Positions 1 to 10,027 are shown, counted from the first letter of the stretch. The stretch is DNA of 64,000 bases from Vulcanimicrobiota bacterium (GCA_017307785.1 JAFKGI010000003.1:186001-250000); one strand, 5' to 3'. Made by a program: numbers and translations. Notes: a model not told the origin generated them from the letters alone.

Positions 1-620
1 AGGCGCGGGCGCCAGTCCTCCGGCTCCAACTGCACAGCCCTTTCCAGATGACGCAAAGCAAAGGCTAAAGAGTTCTGCATCTGATAGATGCGCCCGGCCT
101 GATAATGCAGTTCGCCGTTGTCTTGTCGGGTTTCCAGCAATCCCAGGATCAAAGTCTGGGCCGGTTCCACCAGACCCATCTTGAGTTGAAGCTCGGCCGC
201 GGTCACGCCATCGCGCCAGGTGCTGCGGGAGAGTTCGGTGGAACGAACCAGACTGGCAATGGATTCGTCGAAACGTCCAAAGAGGCGGTAGGCTCTACCT
301 AAAGCACTGTGCACGTTGGCATCATTGGCTTCCACGGTGGTCTCGAACTGGAAATCGTAGAGCGCCTTGTCCACCAAAGCCGTGTGTTGAGAATGCAGGG
401 CCGAGGCCAGCTGAAGGTCCCCGTCCAGGGCTTGCTCCCAATCGACAATGGCTCCCTGGGAGTCCTCGTTACCGACTCGCAAGCAGCCTCGCACAAAAAG
501 GGCCACGCGGGCGTCCTCCAGGCTGGGGATCAACTCGTCCAGGATGGCCAGGCCGTCCACGGTTTTGTCGGCTCGATGAAGCTCGATGGCCTCTTGGATT
601 TTCTGTTCTGTGTCGCTCAT
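1..620 (-). CDS. TPR-like repeat protein (3' end cut by window edge)
   Basis: The reading frame opens with ATG at 620 and stays open to the window edge, so about 206 N-terminal residues are seen and the C-terminus is missing. The protein begins MSDTEQKIQEAIELHRADKT and is built from amphipathic helices with TPR-like spacing: small and aromatic residues recur in segments such as GAIVDWEQAL, SALGRAYRLFGRFDESIASL and LRHLERAVQLEPEDW. The last of these is a typical TPR helix pair ending in a proline. No signal peptide is visible. It starts 9 bases after the stop of the acidic-tailed protein upstream, so the two are probably co-transcribed. TPR domains normally mediate protein contacts; the partner is unknown, and the gene next door is the first candidate. 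The repeat assignment is by eye. Confidence 0.7.
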   Translation of the reverse strand, partial: MSDTEQKIQEAIELHRADKTVDGLAILDELIPSLEDARVALFVRGCLRVGNEDSQGAIVDWEQALDGDLQLASALHSQHTALVDKALYDFQFETTVEANDANVHSALGRAYRLFGRFDESIASLVRSTELSRSTWRDGVTAAELQLKMGLVEPAQTLILGLLETRQDNGELHYQAGRIYQMQNSLAFALRHLERAVQLEPEDWRPR

Positions 621-629
621 AGACCTGGT

Positions 630-1175
630 CTACTCGTCCTCTTCGTCCTCGTCGTCTTCTGCGTCGTCGTCCTCTTCGTCGTCGACCAGAAGCAGCGCGT
701 CATCCTGGGTTCTGTCTAACTCCAGATAGCCGGCCTCAACCTGGGCCAGCCCTTCTTGCAAATCCTCGATTTCCTGGCTCTCCAGAAAATTCACCAGGCG
801 GGCCAATCCCTCTTCCACCAGCAACAGGCCATCGCGGGTTCGCTCCACCAATTCTCGATTCTGGCCGTCTCCTGCGGCCAGCTCGCGCTGCATCTCACCA
901 GCCTCAAACAGCCCGAGCAGTTCGGAAATCTGCAGATGCACGGTTGAGATCGATTGATAAAACTCCTCTTCGGTTACAGCTCCGTTGCGGATCCCCTCGA
1001 CGGCTTCACGCACCGCCAGGAGATGCGGAGACTCGTCCAGTTCGCCCTTCTTCTGAGCTCCCGCTCGACGGGAGGCGGGCCCGGCCAGCAGGTTCACCGG
1101 ATCGCTATCGGCCTCGACTGGAGCCAGCAAAGCGTTGGAGAGCACGCCTCCGATATCAATGGGTTTCCTGGTCAT
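630..1175 (-). CDS. Hypothetical protein with acidic C-terminal tail
   Basis: 181 residues from ATG 1175, beginning MTRKPIDIGGVLSNALL. This start is preferred to the upstream ATG at 1226 because GGAGG lies 8 bases before it. The N-terminal 45 residues are low in structure (Pro, Ala, Arg, Lys). The middle, about residues 50-155, is predicted helical with heptad-like leucines (QISELLGLFEAGEM, LVEEGLARLVNFLES). The last 17 residues are almost only Asp and Glu. I recognise no family. It precedes the TPR gene by 9 bases, and the acidic tail could bind a basic partner or metal, but that is inference. The GAC/GAG run that encodes the tail is low-complexity sequence and could vary in length between strains. 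Confidence 0.7.
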   Translation of the reverse strand: MTRKPIDIGGVLSNALLAPVEADSDPVNLLAGPASRRAGAQKKGELDESPHLLAVREAVEGIRNGAVTEEEFYQSISTVHLQISELLGLFEAGEMQRELAAGDGQNRELVERTRDGLLLVEEGLARLVNFLESQEIEDLQEGLAQVEAGYLELDRTQDDALLLVDDEEDDDAEDDEDEEDE

Positions 1176-1279
1176 CCCTTCGTCCTCCGTTCGAGCACGC
1201 TCGCAGTTCGCCACAAAAGCAAACAAACCCGCCGGATGCCGACGAGTTTGTTGCGTTCTTCAAATATTTTGCGCCTGGT

Positions 1280-1522
1280 CTAGCTTTTGCCGCCCGTGAA
1301 ACCCTTGGCCAGGTCCACAATCTGGCTGACGCCACCGGGGATTCCACCGCCCCCGCTGCCTCCGCCGCCCTGGGACTTCTGTGACTGCTGGCCTTCTTGA
1401 GCTTTCTGGGCCTTCTTCTTCTTTTTCTTCTTGCCTAATTTTCCCAGGAGGCCCTTGCCGGCTTCCATCAGCCCGCCGCCACCGCCGGCTCCACCAGCCA
1501 GTCCGCCCAAAGCACCCATCAT
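1280..1522 (-). CDS. Small glycine/lysine-rich hypothetical protein
   Basis: 80 residues if started at the ATG at 1522, where AGGTGG lies 8 bases upstream. In-frame ATGs at 1543 and 1594 lack a clear ribosome-binding site. A Gly/Ala/Leu N-terminus (MMGALGGLAGGAGGGGG) is followed by a run of seven lysines, a Gln/Ser stretch and a Gly-rich hinge, ending in VSQIVDLAKGFTGGKS. The N-terminal part could be a weak membrane or glycine-zipper segment, but it is too short to classify. No family recognised. It is the first gene of the minus-strand run leading into the acidic-tailed and TPR genes, about 100 bases upstream of the former. Low-complexity composition lowers confidence that it is a true gene, although the reading frame and a plausible ribosome-binding site support it. 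Confidence 0.45.
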   Translation of the reverse strand: MMGALGGLAGGAGGGGGLMEAGKGLLGKLGKKKKKKKAQKAQEGQQSQKSQGGGGSGGGGIPGGVSQIVDLAKGFTGGKS

Positions 1523-1640
1523 AGCAATTGCCACCTTTCGCATCGCGGCTTGCGTGCCGCCCCTTGGACTTATCTTACGAATCAAAGGGCCCATTTCTAA
1601 GCACGCCAGAGTTGCCGTTTTGTTAAGTGCGTAACAACCA

Positions 1641-1657
1641 TGTAACCGCAGGTTACA
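1641..1657. promoter_or_regulatory. Perfect 7-3-7 inverted repeat, candidate operator
   Basis: TGTAACC and GGTTACA flank GCA, a perfect 17-base palindrome between the end of the tetR gene (1665) and the glycine/lysine-rich gene. There is no following T-run, so it is unlike a terminator. A further GTAAC word lies just to the left (1631-1635). A dimeric repressor site is the simplest reading; the binding protein is unknown. Confidence 0.4.
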
Positions 1658-1664
1658 GGAACTC

Positions 1665-2258
1665 TCAGGGGATATCTCCCACGAAGACCTTGAGCTGGGC
1701 GGCCACTTCGCGAAGCGGTTGCGGGCTGCGCTGGACTTTGCTCAAGATCAAAGCTCCCTCATAAGCGGAAAAGACCGTCAGAGCCAGCACCCGGGCCCTC
1801 TCTTCCTCCAGGCCTTTGGTCCTGAGCCATTGGGTGAGGATCTGCAGCGCTCCCCCAAAGATGCGGTCGCAAACACCGCGAATCGCCTCGGAATGGGAAT
1901 TGGTTTCCAGGGCCACGGTGGCGATGGGGCAACCGTCCCGATAGTCGCTTCCCTCCAGCTCGCCGATAGAGACTTCCACCAGACGGTCGATAGCCTCGGA
2001 AGGCGATAGGGCGCCGAGTCCGCTCAACTTGTCGCGTAGACTTTTGCCGGCATTGACGAGGGCTTCGGAAGCCAGTTGCTCCTTACCATCGGGGAAATAA
2101 TGGTAGAGAGAGCCTTTGGGCGACTGGCTCTCGTCCACAATTTGATTGAGCCCGGTGGCGTGGTAACCCTGCACGCGGAAAAGGCGAGAAGCGGTGTCCA
2201 GCAGGCGTTGCCGGCTATCCACTCCCCCTTCTTGTAAGACCTTGCGTGCTCGTGCCAT
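1665..2258 (-). CDS. TetR-family transcriptional repressor, LmrA/YxaF type
   Basis: 197 residues, the usual TetR length. The N-terminal helix-turn-helix is clear: RLLDTASRLFRVQGYHATGLNQIV, then SPKGSLYHYFPDGKEQLASEAL, wording typical of the LmrA/YxaF branch. The C-terminal ligand domain contains a DGCPIATVALE segment also common in that branch. ATG 2258 is preceded six bases upstream by a TATACT -10 box and has no Shine-Dalgarno sequence, so the mRNA is probably leaderless. A TAGACC-GACT-GGTATA operator-like inverted repeat sits in the promoter spacer, which predicts autorepression. The regulated target is not obvious: the gene to the left has its own palindrome, and no efflux pump adjoins. 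Confidence 0.9.
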   Translation of the reverse strand: MARARKVLQEGGVDSRQRLLDTASRLFRVQGYHATGLNQIVDESQSPKGSLYHYFPDGKEQLASEALVNAGKSLRDKLSGLGALSPSEAIDRLVEVSIGELEGSDYRDGCPIATVALETNSHSEAIRGVCDRIFGGALQILTQWLRTKGLEEERARVLALTVFSAYEGALILSKVQRSPQPLREVAAQLKVFVGDIP

Positions 2259-2264
2259 GCACCC

Positions 2265-2293
2265 AGTATACCAGTCGGTCTACTTGTATTCAA
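2265..2293 (-). promoter_or_regulatory. tetR promoter with embedded operator
   Basis: On the minus strand TTGAAT (2293-2288) and TATACT (2270-2265) are separated by exactly 17 bases. The inverted repeat TAGACCGACTGGTATA (2282-2267) covers the spacer and most of the -10 box, so a bound TetR dimer would block RNA polymerase. Six bases separate the -10 from the ATG, placing the likely first transcribed base on the start codon. The repeat resembles the known NemR-type TAGACC-N4-GGTCTA box. Confidence 0.75.
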
Positions 2294-2294
2294 C

Positions 2295-4508
2295 TTACCA
2301 GATGTAGTCCTTGGCAATCTTTCGTTTCTGATGATCGCTGAGGACGTGAAAAACGCGAATCTTCTGAATGCTCTGCGGGCTCAGGCTGCCGATGGGCAGA
2401 TAGACGATGCGCTTGCCCAAACGAGCGGCGACGCTGCGAAAATGCGAACGCGGAGGACTGGCCGAGACGTAGACGACGTGCCGGTCCAGTCCATATTCCA
2501 GGGCCCCCATCAGCAGAACCTCGGATTTACTGCGCAGCTCAGCATAGCTGGGATCGGCCCATATGTTCTCCAGCCGGCGATTGGGATAGGTCATCAACAG
2601 CCCGCCATATTCACAACGGGAAATCCCCGGGCCCACCAGCTTGGTGTTCACCGGGGTGGCGTAAAAAGCCATATCCGATTCTTGGGAATGCTCACCGTGC
2701 CAGGTCATGCGCCAGGGGTAGCGGTCGTCGTTTTTGTCTTCATCAAAGACGACGATGACGGCGCCGACCCCTCCGGCCACGCGACGAATGTCACGCACAA
2801 ACAACTTTCGTTCATGCCAATTGCGCAACGTCTCGCGCATGTCGATGCCGTCCATCAGACTGGTGGTGAACGGCTCGATACGGGTCTTCTCGCTGCTCAT
2901 CTGCTGAATGGCTTTTTTCTGCAGGTAGCGGGCGTAATCTTCGATGACCAGATCCTCGGCCGGGTAGCTGCAAATGCCGCCGCCCTCGAACTCCTCCGCC
3001 CAGTCCCTGGCTTCGTCTTCCTTGGCGCGTTTGCGCATGCGCCGCAAACTGGGTTGCCGTCGCCGAAACTGCCAGGAAACCACCTCTCGACCGCCCAGCC
3101 AGAGCTTGTCGTCGCTAATGTTCATCAGCGGCAGGTCGGACTCGCCCTCGGGTTCAGGACTCCAGGGATAAAACGTGCCCAGGTCCCAGACTTCATAGGC
3201 CCAGTTGTCGTCGGCCACACCACGAGCTCCCATGGTCAGCTCGTAGATACTGGGCAAAAGGCGACCGTGCAGGTGCGCGTAGTTGCGCACGTACTGATAG
3301 AGCGTCTTGAACTGCCAGCTGGCCAGGTGGTCGCCGGTGTTCTCCTGGTAGTAGTGACCGGTGGTGCGCATCAAAGCTTCCAGCATCAGCTGGCGGTCCA
3401 ACGACTGTCCGGATTCTTCGAGCACGGCTCCGTAGAGGCCGCGCAGATCGGCGCGCCGGTCGTTGACCTCCTTGAATTTGAAAGCCTGAAATCGCTGGGA
3501 AGGGGCCTTGACTTCGGGCAGATTCACCTTCTCCGGCAGGCTCCCGGCCCCGAACTGATTGAGCAGTTGCATGAAGGCACCGGGGTCTTCCTGCAGACCC
3601 TGGAGGTAACGAGAAAGCGCCTTGCGTTCCTTTTTCTCCATCGGCTGGGGCCGGCGGCGGCGCATTCCCAGCATCATCTCCAGCGAGGCCACTACCTTGC
3701 CCGGATCGACGTTCTTCAGACGATCGCGCGGGTCTTCCGGCTCCACCTCGGGGGCTGGCGGCGGCTGCCAATATTTGTCATCGCCCGGCCCACCTCGGCG
3801 GAATTCGTAGAGAGCCATGACCCAGGGCGCTTCGCTGTGGCTCATGCGCACCGTCTCGATGTCCGGTTCGTAGAGCTCGACCTCGCCATGTTCAAAGGGT
3901 GGCGGCGGACGCAGGGGCGCATCTTCGGCCTCGAGATACTCCGCCAGGCGAGCGGCGTGAGCCATCCCCACCACCACCAGGAACTTCTGCTCAGGGTTCA
4001 TACGCTTGAGATTCAGAAGCGCGTGCGCCATGGTCGCTTCGCGCGCCTGGTCTTCGGCGCTCACGGTGGCGGAGCCCATCTTCTCGCACCATAACTCATA
4101 CATGGCCTTCAGTCCGATGGCCGTCAGGCTGGCCGAGTCCGGCACCCAGTCCTGGTGCTCGTGGGGGTAGTGAATGGGCAGATCGATGGCGTGAACGGGC
4201 AGTTCATGGAAGAGAGCTAAACGCGTGGCCTCAGCAAAAGCATCGGTAGGTTCCACGGCCAGAAGGTGCCAAACGGCAGGCTTAGTGGGCTCGGTGGTGG
4301 CCTCGTAGGCAAGATTGGTCAATCGGGGAAAGCGCCGCACCGCCGTTTTCAAAGGTTCGAGCAAAAAAGGGGCCAGTTCGATGGCCACCCGGTTCGGGCG
4401 AACCGCGCGAAAGACTCGCTCGACCTCGTGAGCGAACTCCATGCGGTGGTGACACACCGGCACGATGCAAAAAGGGCCAACCTCTAGAAAGAAGGCCTCA
4501 TTGGGCAT
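2295..4508 (-). CDS. Large TraB-like-domain protein, partner of MoxR ATPase
   Basis: 737 residues, no signal peptide. Residues 1-200 look like a TraB/PrgY-type (Tiki/ChaN-related) fold: CHHRMEFAHEVE at 19-30, the PNRVAIELAP strand at 38-47 and the closing VVVGMAHAARL at 178-188 with a conserved-type histidine. A proline-rich linker (about 250-265) follows. Residues about 290-735 are not recognised; they include an Arg/Lys/Glu-rich stretch (about 480-510) and a C-terminal alpha/beta-looking part with VGAVIVVFDEDKN and a YVSASPP strand. Its start overlaps the end of the MoxR gene by 11 bases, so translation is coupled. Large partners encoded beside MoxR ATPases are typical of these chaperone-like systems. 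DUF5682-type proteins are a possible relative, which I cannot confirm. The 3' end abuts the tetR promoter. Confidence 0.75.
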   Translation of the reverse strand: MPNEAFFLEVGPFCIVPVCHHRMEFAHEVERVFRAVRPNRVAIELAPFLLEPLKTAVRRFPRLTNLAYEATTEPTKPAVWHLLAVEPTDAFAEATRLALFHELPVHAIDLPIHYPHEHQDWVPDSASLTAIGLKAMYELWCEKMGSATVSAEDQAREATMAHALLNLKRMNPEQKFLVVVGMAHAARLAEYLEAEDAPLRPPPPFEHGEVELYEPDIETVRMSHSEAPWVMALYEFRRGGPGDDKYWQPPPAPEVEPEDPRDRLKNVDPGKVVASLEMMLGMRRRRPQPMEKKERKALSRYLQGLQEDPGAFMQLLNQFGAGSLPEKVNLPEVKAPSQRFQAFKFKEVNDRRADLRGLYGAVLEESGQSLDRQLMLEALMRTTGHYYQENTGDHLASWQFKTLYQYVRNYAHLHGRLLPSIYELTMGARGVADDNWAYEVWDLGTFYPWSPEPEGESDLPLMNISDDKLWLGGREVVSWQFRRRQPSLRRMRKRAKEDEARDWAEEFEGGGICSYPAEDLVIEDYARYLQKKAIQQMSSEKTRIEPFTTSLMDGIDMRETLRNWHERKLFVRDIRRVAGGVGAVIVVFDEDKNDDRYPWRMTWHGEHSQESDMAFYATPVNTKLVGPGISRCEYGGLLMTYPNRRLENIWADPSYAELRSKSEVLLMGALEYGLDRHVVYVSASPPRSHFRSVAARLGKRIVYLPIGSLSPQSIQKIRVFHVLSDHQKRKIAKDYIW

Positions 4509-5319
4509 AGCGTTCGGCTTCTTTTCCTAACACCTGAATGATGGCCTTGTGCAAGGCTTCTTGTTCGCCGCACTCGGCCGCTTTGGCATATTTCACGGCG
4601 TAGCGGGCCACGTTGATGCCGTCGCGCACCGAGTAGCGCTCGTTGGCCGCGTGAGCGGCCTGTAGAAACTTGCCGACGTAGAGCAGCACTTCGTCCTTGA
4701 TGTGCGGCAGATTGGAACGCAAGATACTGAGCTCCTCGGCCAGGTCGGGAAACTCCACCACAATCTGCGGTTGCAGACGAGAGTGTATGTATTCAGGCAA
4801 TTCGAAAGTCGAAGAATCCTCGTTCATGGTGGCCACGAAGCGGAATTCCGGGTGCGCTTGGATTTTTACGCCCGCGATCACCGACTCCACGTAGCGACGG
4901 CTGTCCAGGAGCGGAGCCAGAGAAGCCCAGGCCTTCTCGCTCATGCGGTTGCCTTCATCGAGAATGACCACGCCGCCCACCAGCATGGCCGACACGACGG
5001 CGCTGGCCACGTACTGAATCTGCTGATCCGGTCCCACCACCGGAGCGATGATCAAATCTTCCGGACGCGTGTCCATGGTGGCCTGAAACAAGTAACAGGG
5101 CCGGCCCAGTTGCACGGCGGCCGCATAGGCCAACGTCGTCTTGCCCACGCCAGGCTTACCCAGCAGGCGAGGATTCAGCGGAACATCCCGTGGGTCCAGA
5201 ATCGACCAGGAGGCCAGCAGTTGCATCATCAGCTCGCGCTGGCCTACCCATTGCATGTTGAGCACGTCCGGTTGCGCCACGCGCAATTTGATGCCCTGAA
5301 TTTCAACTTGTTCGGTCAC
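4498..5319 (-). CDS. MoxR-family AAA+ ATPase
   Basis: 273 residues from GTG 5319, chosen because GGAG lies 8 bases upstream; an ATG at 5361 would reach into the divergent gene's leader. Walker A is GKPGVGKTT, Walker B VVILDEGN, sensor 1 FVATMNED, and an arginine-bearing segment (HSRLQPQIVVEFPD) follows, the standard MoxR/AAA_5 order. These ATPases remodel or activate partner proteins, often proteins with VWA domains. No VWA gene is present here; instead the coupled downstream gene encodes a TraB-like protein. The pair is divergent from a metallopeptidase, with 77 bases between the two starts, so the three could be co-regulated. Catalytic residues are intact, so it should hydrolyse ATP. Confidence 0.88.
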   Translation of the reverse strand: MTEQVEIQGIKLRVAQPDVLNMQWVGQRELMMQLLASWSILDPRDVPLNPRLLGKPGVGKTTLAYAAAVQLGRPCYLFQATMDTRPEDLIIAPVVGPDQQIQYVASAVVSAMLVGGVVILDEGNRMSEKAWASLAPLLDSRRYVESVIAGVKIQAHPEFRFVATMNEDSSTFELPEYIHSRLQPQIVVEFPDLAEELSILRSNLPHIKDEVLLYVGKFLQAAHAANERYSVRDGINVARYAVKYAKAAECGEQEALHKAIIQVLGKEAERYAQ

Positions 5320-5396
5320 GAATCCAACTCCAATGCGCTGATTACCCACCCTCTTTGCCAAAAGGCTCCGCGACTCCCCCGGGCGAATGGCTAGGC

Positions 5397-6149
5397 GTGA
5401 AAACGCTCCTTTGCTTTCTATTGCTCACGGTCATGGCTGCGGCTCAAAACGGCGGCCGCATCAAAGTTTCCTTTATCGAGCCCAAGAGCGAGATCAGCCG
5501 AGCCGTTCATCAAGCCTTTGTGAGTGACAAATCGAACGGCATCCAGGCACTGATGGACGTGATCTCTCAGAGCTTCAAACTGCCGCGCAATATGGACGTC
5601 GTCTTCGCCGAGACCGGCAAGGTCAACGCCTGGTATGACCCGGAACATCACGCCGTGATCATGGCCTACGACTTTGTCGAATTCATGATCAAGGACGCGG
5701 TGGCCAACAAAGGCAACGAAAAAGAAGCCATCGAGTATGCCACGGGAGCCATTCTTTTCACGCTGATGCACGAAATGGGCCACGCCCTGATCGGCGAGAT
5801 GGACGTACCGGTGGTCGGTCGCGAGGAAGATGCAGCGGACGAATTCGCCACCATGATTCTTCTGGACTGCGGGCCTCAGGGTCATCAAATCCTGGGGTCG
5901 GCGGCCGACTGGTTCTATGCCATGGGCCGCAATCAGAAGGAACTGGCCTTCTGGGACGAGCACTCTCTGGATCAGCAGCGTCTTTACAACATTCTGCTGC
6001 TTATGTATGGTCACAGCCCGAATACTTACGGTTCGATCGTCTCCACCATCGTGCCGAAAAACCGGATGGCCAAGGCCCTCTACGAATACAAAATCAAGGA
6101 ACACCGTTGGGATAAGTTGCTCACCCCCTACGTCCGCGGCGGTCACTGA
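5397..6149 (+). CDS. Secreted DUF4344-like zinc metallopeptidase
   Basis: 250 residues if begun at GTG 5397, which places a signal peptide (VKTLLCFLLLTVMAAAQ) at the N-terminus; an ATG at 5355 would add 14 residues and bury it. The zinc site is HEMGH at about 125-129, inside a helix (ILFTLMHEMGHALIG), with an acidic EEDAADEFA segment 14 residues later that supplies the third ligand in DUF4344-type peptidases. It likely acts outside the cytoplasmic membrane. It is divergent from the MoxR ATPase and lies 12 bases upstream of prfC, so it probably shares that transcript. Substrate unknown. The weak ribosome-binding site leaves the exact start open. Confidence 0.8.
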   Translation: MKTLLCFLLLTVMAAAQNGGRIKVSFIEPKSEISRAVHQAFVSDKSNGIQALMDVISQSFKLPRNMDVVFAETGKVNAWYDPEHHAVIMAYDFVEFMIKDAVANKGNEKEAIEYATGAILFTLMHEMGHALIGEMDVPVVGREEDAADEFATMILLDCGPQGHQILGSAADWFYAMGRNQKELAFWDEHSLDQQRLYNILLLMYGHSPNTYGSIVSTIVPKNRMAKALYEYKIKEHRWDKLLTPYVRGGH

Positions 6150-6161
6150 AATCAGGAGAAC

Positions 6162-7763
<1,602 letters not shown>

Positions 7764-7833
7764 AGCCTTCAGGCATCTTTCAGCCCAAAGGGTTACTCTC
7801 GGCGCACAGAGATAGAGAGGTCCCTTCAACGCA

Positions 7834-8280
7834 ATGATCAGCAGTCAGGTCACGGGCAAGCTTGCCCAAGTTTTTTCCCATCCCAATGCCGGCCAGGCTC
7901 AGCGCAGCCAGGCCAGCTACGCCGCTCACGAAGCCCATCGCGAAATCGACGTCTTCCATTCGGTCAAGCACCACGATGGCGACAAGGACGGCAAGATGTC
8001 CATGAAAAGCCCGGGTGACGGCATGATGATTCCCTGGAACCGCACGGCCGAGTACAGCGGATGCCCGCAGAACGGCACCATGCATCGCGTCGACGGCCTG
8101 TTCGTGAGCAGCACGGAGCAGCCCACCTTTGAAACCTACATTCAAACTCAGTTTCACGCCGATGGCATTACCAAACGAGAAGCTTCGTTCGGAGGAGCGG
8201 AAATCGTGGCTCGCACGGTTTCCGTCAGCCACACCGACCCGAGTCTCAACTATGTCGAGGAATTCCGCATCGCCCGCTAA
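7834..8280 (+). CDS. Hypothetical protein, first gene of ABC exporter operon
   Basis: 148 residues, no signal peptide, not recognised. It begins MISSQVTGKLAQVFSHPNAG and is rich in His, Ser and charged residues, with a DGDKDGKMSMKSPGDG stretch that superficially resembles a calcium-binding loop but lacks EF-hand spacing. The C-terminal half (TYIQTQFHADGITKREASFGGAEIVARTV) is predicted beta-rich. It ends 12 bases before the ABC exporter start, so both likely lie on one transcript. It could be a cargo or accessory of the exporter, but there is no double-glycine leader or other secretion mark. An AGAGAGG word lies about 13 bases upstream of the ATG. Confidence 0.65.
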   Translation: MISSQVTGKLAQVFSHPNAGQAQRSQASYAAHEAHREIDVFHSVKHHDGDKDGKMSMKSPGDGMMIPWNRTAEYSGCPQNGTMHRVDGLFVSSTEQPTFETYIQTQFHADGITKREASFGGAEIVARTVSVSHTDPSLNYVEEFRIAR

Positions 8281-8292
8281 AGAAACCAGGCG

Positions 8293-10026
8293 ATGATAAG
8301 CCGGCTCCTCGATCTGCTGGACACCCGCGGCCGGCGCCAAATGATGCTGCTGGTCGCGGGCTCCACTCTGTCCGCGCTTCTGGAGCTGGGCGGCGTGACC
8401 TCAATCGTGCCTTTCATGGCACTGGCTTCTCGGCCCGATCTGGTTCAGGGCAACGCCCTTTATATCTGGTTGGGCCAGCCGGACCTGGCTCGTTTCCTGC
8501 TCTGGCTGGGCCTGCTCTGCTTGCTGATGCTCACCGTCAGCAACTCGCTCAACGGCCTGTGCAACTGGATCTCCATGGTCTTTGCTCAGGAACAACAGAC
8601 CCGGTTGTCGCGCCACCTCTACGGGCGCTACCTGAACCAGCCCTACGAATTCTACCTGGACAACCACCCCAACACGCTGGGCTTCAACCTGTCCCAAACA
8701 CGCTCACTGGTCCACCAGGGCTTTCTGCCGCTGGTTCAGATCTGTTCACGCCTGGTCAGCGTCACGCTGCTGGTGGGCACCCTGCTCTACCTGCATCCGC
8801 TGGTGACCGCCGCCTCCCTGATCGGCCTCATCACCGTATACGGCTTGGTCTACCGCTTCTGCCGGTCCCGCATCCAGTCCACCTATCACCAGGAGTGGGA
8901 AATTGCTCACAAGTTCGGCCGCACCGTCGGCGATGCCCTGGCCGGCATCAAGCACGTTCGGCTCAGCGCCGGCGAAATGGAATTCGAGCAGACCTACACC
9001 GAGCAACTCGAGCAAATGGCCAGAAATCAGGAGAAGCGCCAGGGCTATCAGCAGATTCCCATGCTGGCTCTGCAGACGCTGACCTATTCCTCGCTGCTGG
9101 CCATGGTGGTCGGACTGGTCTATCTCTACGGCGGAGGCGCCCGAGTAGTCGGAGAAGCCGCCCTCTACGGCCTGGTCGCCTACCGCCTGCTCCCCCAGGT
9201 TCAGACCATCTTCCAGAACTTCTCCCATCTGGACTCGGGCCGCACCGCTGTGGACAAACTGTATCCAGAGTTCAAGGCCAGCTACCAGCCCCTGCCCCGG
9301 CCGGCCGGCGACATCCACCTGACCCAACGTTGGCAACTCCAGGACCTCAGCTTTGCCTACGGCGAAAATCCTCCAGTGCTCCGGGATATCAACCTGACCA
9401 TCGAGCGAAACCGTTGCATTGGCCTGCTGGGTCCAAGCGGACAAGGTAAGACCACGCTGGCCAACCTGCTGGTGGGCCTGCTGAAACCCCAGCGGGGCCA
9501 ACTCCTCATCGACGGCCGGACGCTCGAACCGGCCGAACTCCGCTCTTTCCAGAGCCGCATCGGATACGTCCCCCAGGATATCTTCTTGAGCGATGACAGC
9601 ATTCTGCACAACATCGTCATGGGCGATCCCCAACCAGACCAGGAAAAAGCTCGCGAAGCCGGTCGCCAGGCCTGCCTGGACGAATTCGTGCTGCCGCTCC
9701 CCAGCCAGTATGAAACCAAGGTGGGGGACCGGGGCTTACGCCTGAGCGGCGGCCAACGCCAGCGCATCGGTATCGCCCGCGCCCTTTACCGCGATCCCGA
9801 AATCCTGGTGCTGGATGAAGCCACCAGCGCCCTGGACCACGGCACCGAGGCCGAGATCATGCTGGCCATTCGCTCTCTGGCCGGCACCCGCACCATCGTG
9901 TTGGTGGCCCACCGACTCACCACCCTGCAATATTGCGATGAAGTCTATCGGGTAGAAGACGGCCAGTTGCATTGTTTAGAAAGAGATGAAGCAAGAATTC
10001 TGGTCGCTCCTGTGGAATGCCCTTAA
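8293..10026 (+). CDS. ABC exporter, fused membrane and ATPase domains
   Basis: 577 residues, the normal size of a half-exporter that works as a homodimer. Residues 1-310 carry about six membrane helices (MMLLVAGSTLSALLELGGV, LLWLGLLCLLMLTV and others). The ATPase domain has Walker A GPSGQGKTT, Q-loop GYVPQDIFL, signature LSGGQRQRIGIARAL, Walker B ILVLDEATSALD and H-loop VAHRLTT, so all catalytic motifs are intact. The N-terminal LLELGGVTSIVPFMAL wording resembles PglK/MsbA-like lipid-linked glycan or lipid flippases, though a peptide exporter is possible. No periplasmic adaptor or outer-membrane gene adjoins. The two small genes that follow are so close that they must be part of the same operon. 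Confidence 0.92.
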   Translation: MISRLLDLLDTRGRRQMMLLVAGSTLSALLELGGVTSIVPFMALASRPDLVQGNALYIWLGQPDLARFLLWLGLLCLLMLTVSNSLNGLCNWISMVFAQEQQTRLSRHLYGRYLNQPYEFYLDNHPNTLGFNLSQTRSLVHQGFLPLVQICSRLVSVTLLVGTLLYLHPLVTAASLIGLITVYGLVYRFCRSRIQSTYHQEWEIAHKFGRTVGDALAGIKHVRLSAGEMEFEQTYTEQLEQMARNQEKRQGYQQIPMLALQTLTYSSLLAMVVGLVYLYGGGARVVGEAALYGLVAYRLLPQVQTIFQNFSHLDSGRTAVDKLYPEFKASYQPLPRPAGDIHLTQRWQLQDLSFAYGENPPVLRDINLTIERNRCIGLLGPSGQGKTTLANLLVGLLKPQRGQLLIDGRTLEPAELRSFQSRIGYVPQDIFLSDDSILHNIVMGDPQPDQEKAREAGRQACLDEFVLPLPSQYETKVGDRGLRLSGGQRQRIGIARALYRDPEILVLDEATSALDHGTEAEIMLAIRSLAGTRTIVLVAHRLTTLQYCDEVYRVEDGQLHCLERDEARILVAPVECP

Positions 10027-10027
10027 A

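Noticed and set aside
2331..4094. Long plus-strand open frame (587 residues) opposite the TraB-like gene
   Set aside because: It mirrors the minus-strand gene's codons, has no family motif, no start signal and an implausible His/Gln/Val-rich composition. It is an antisense shadow.
7834..8280. EF-hand loop in the exporter-operon protein
   Set aside because: The DGDKDGK stretch lacks the 12-residue loop ending in Glu and flanking helices.
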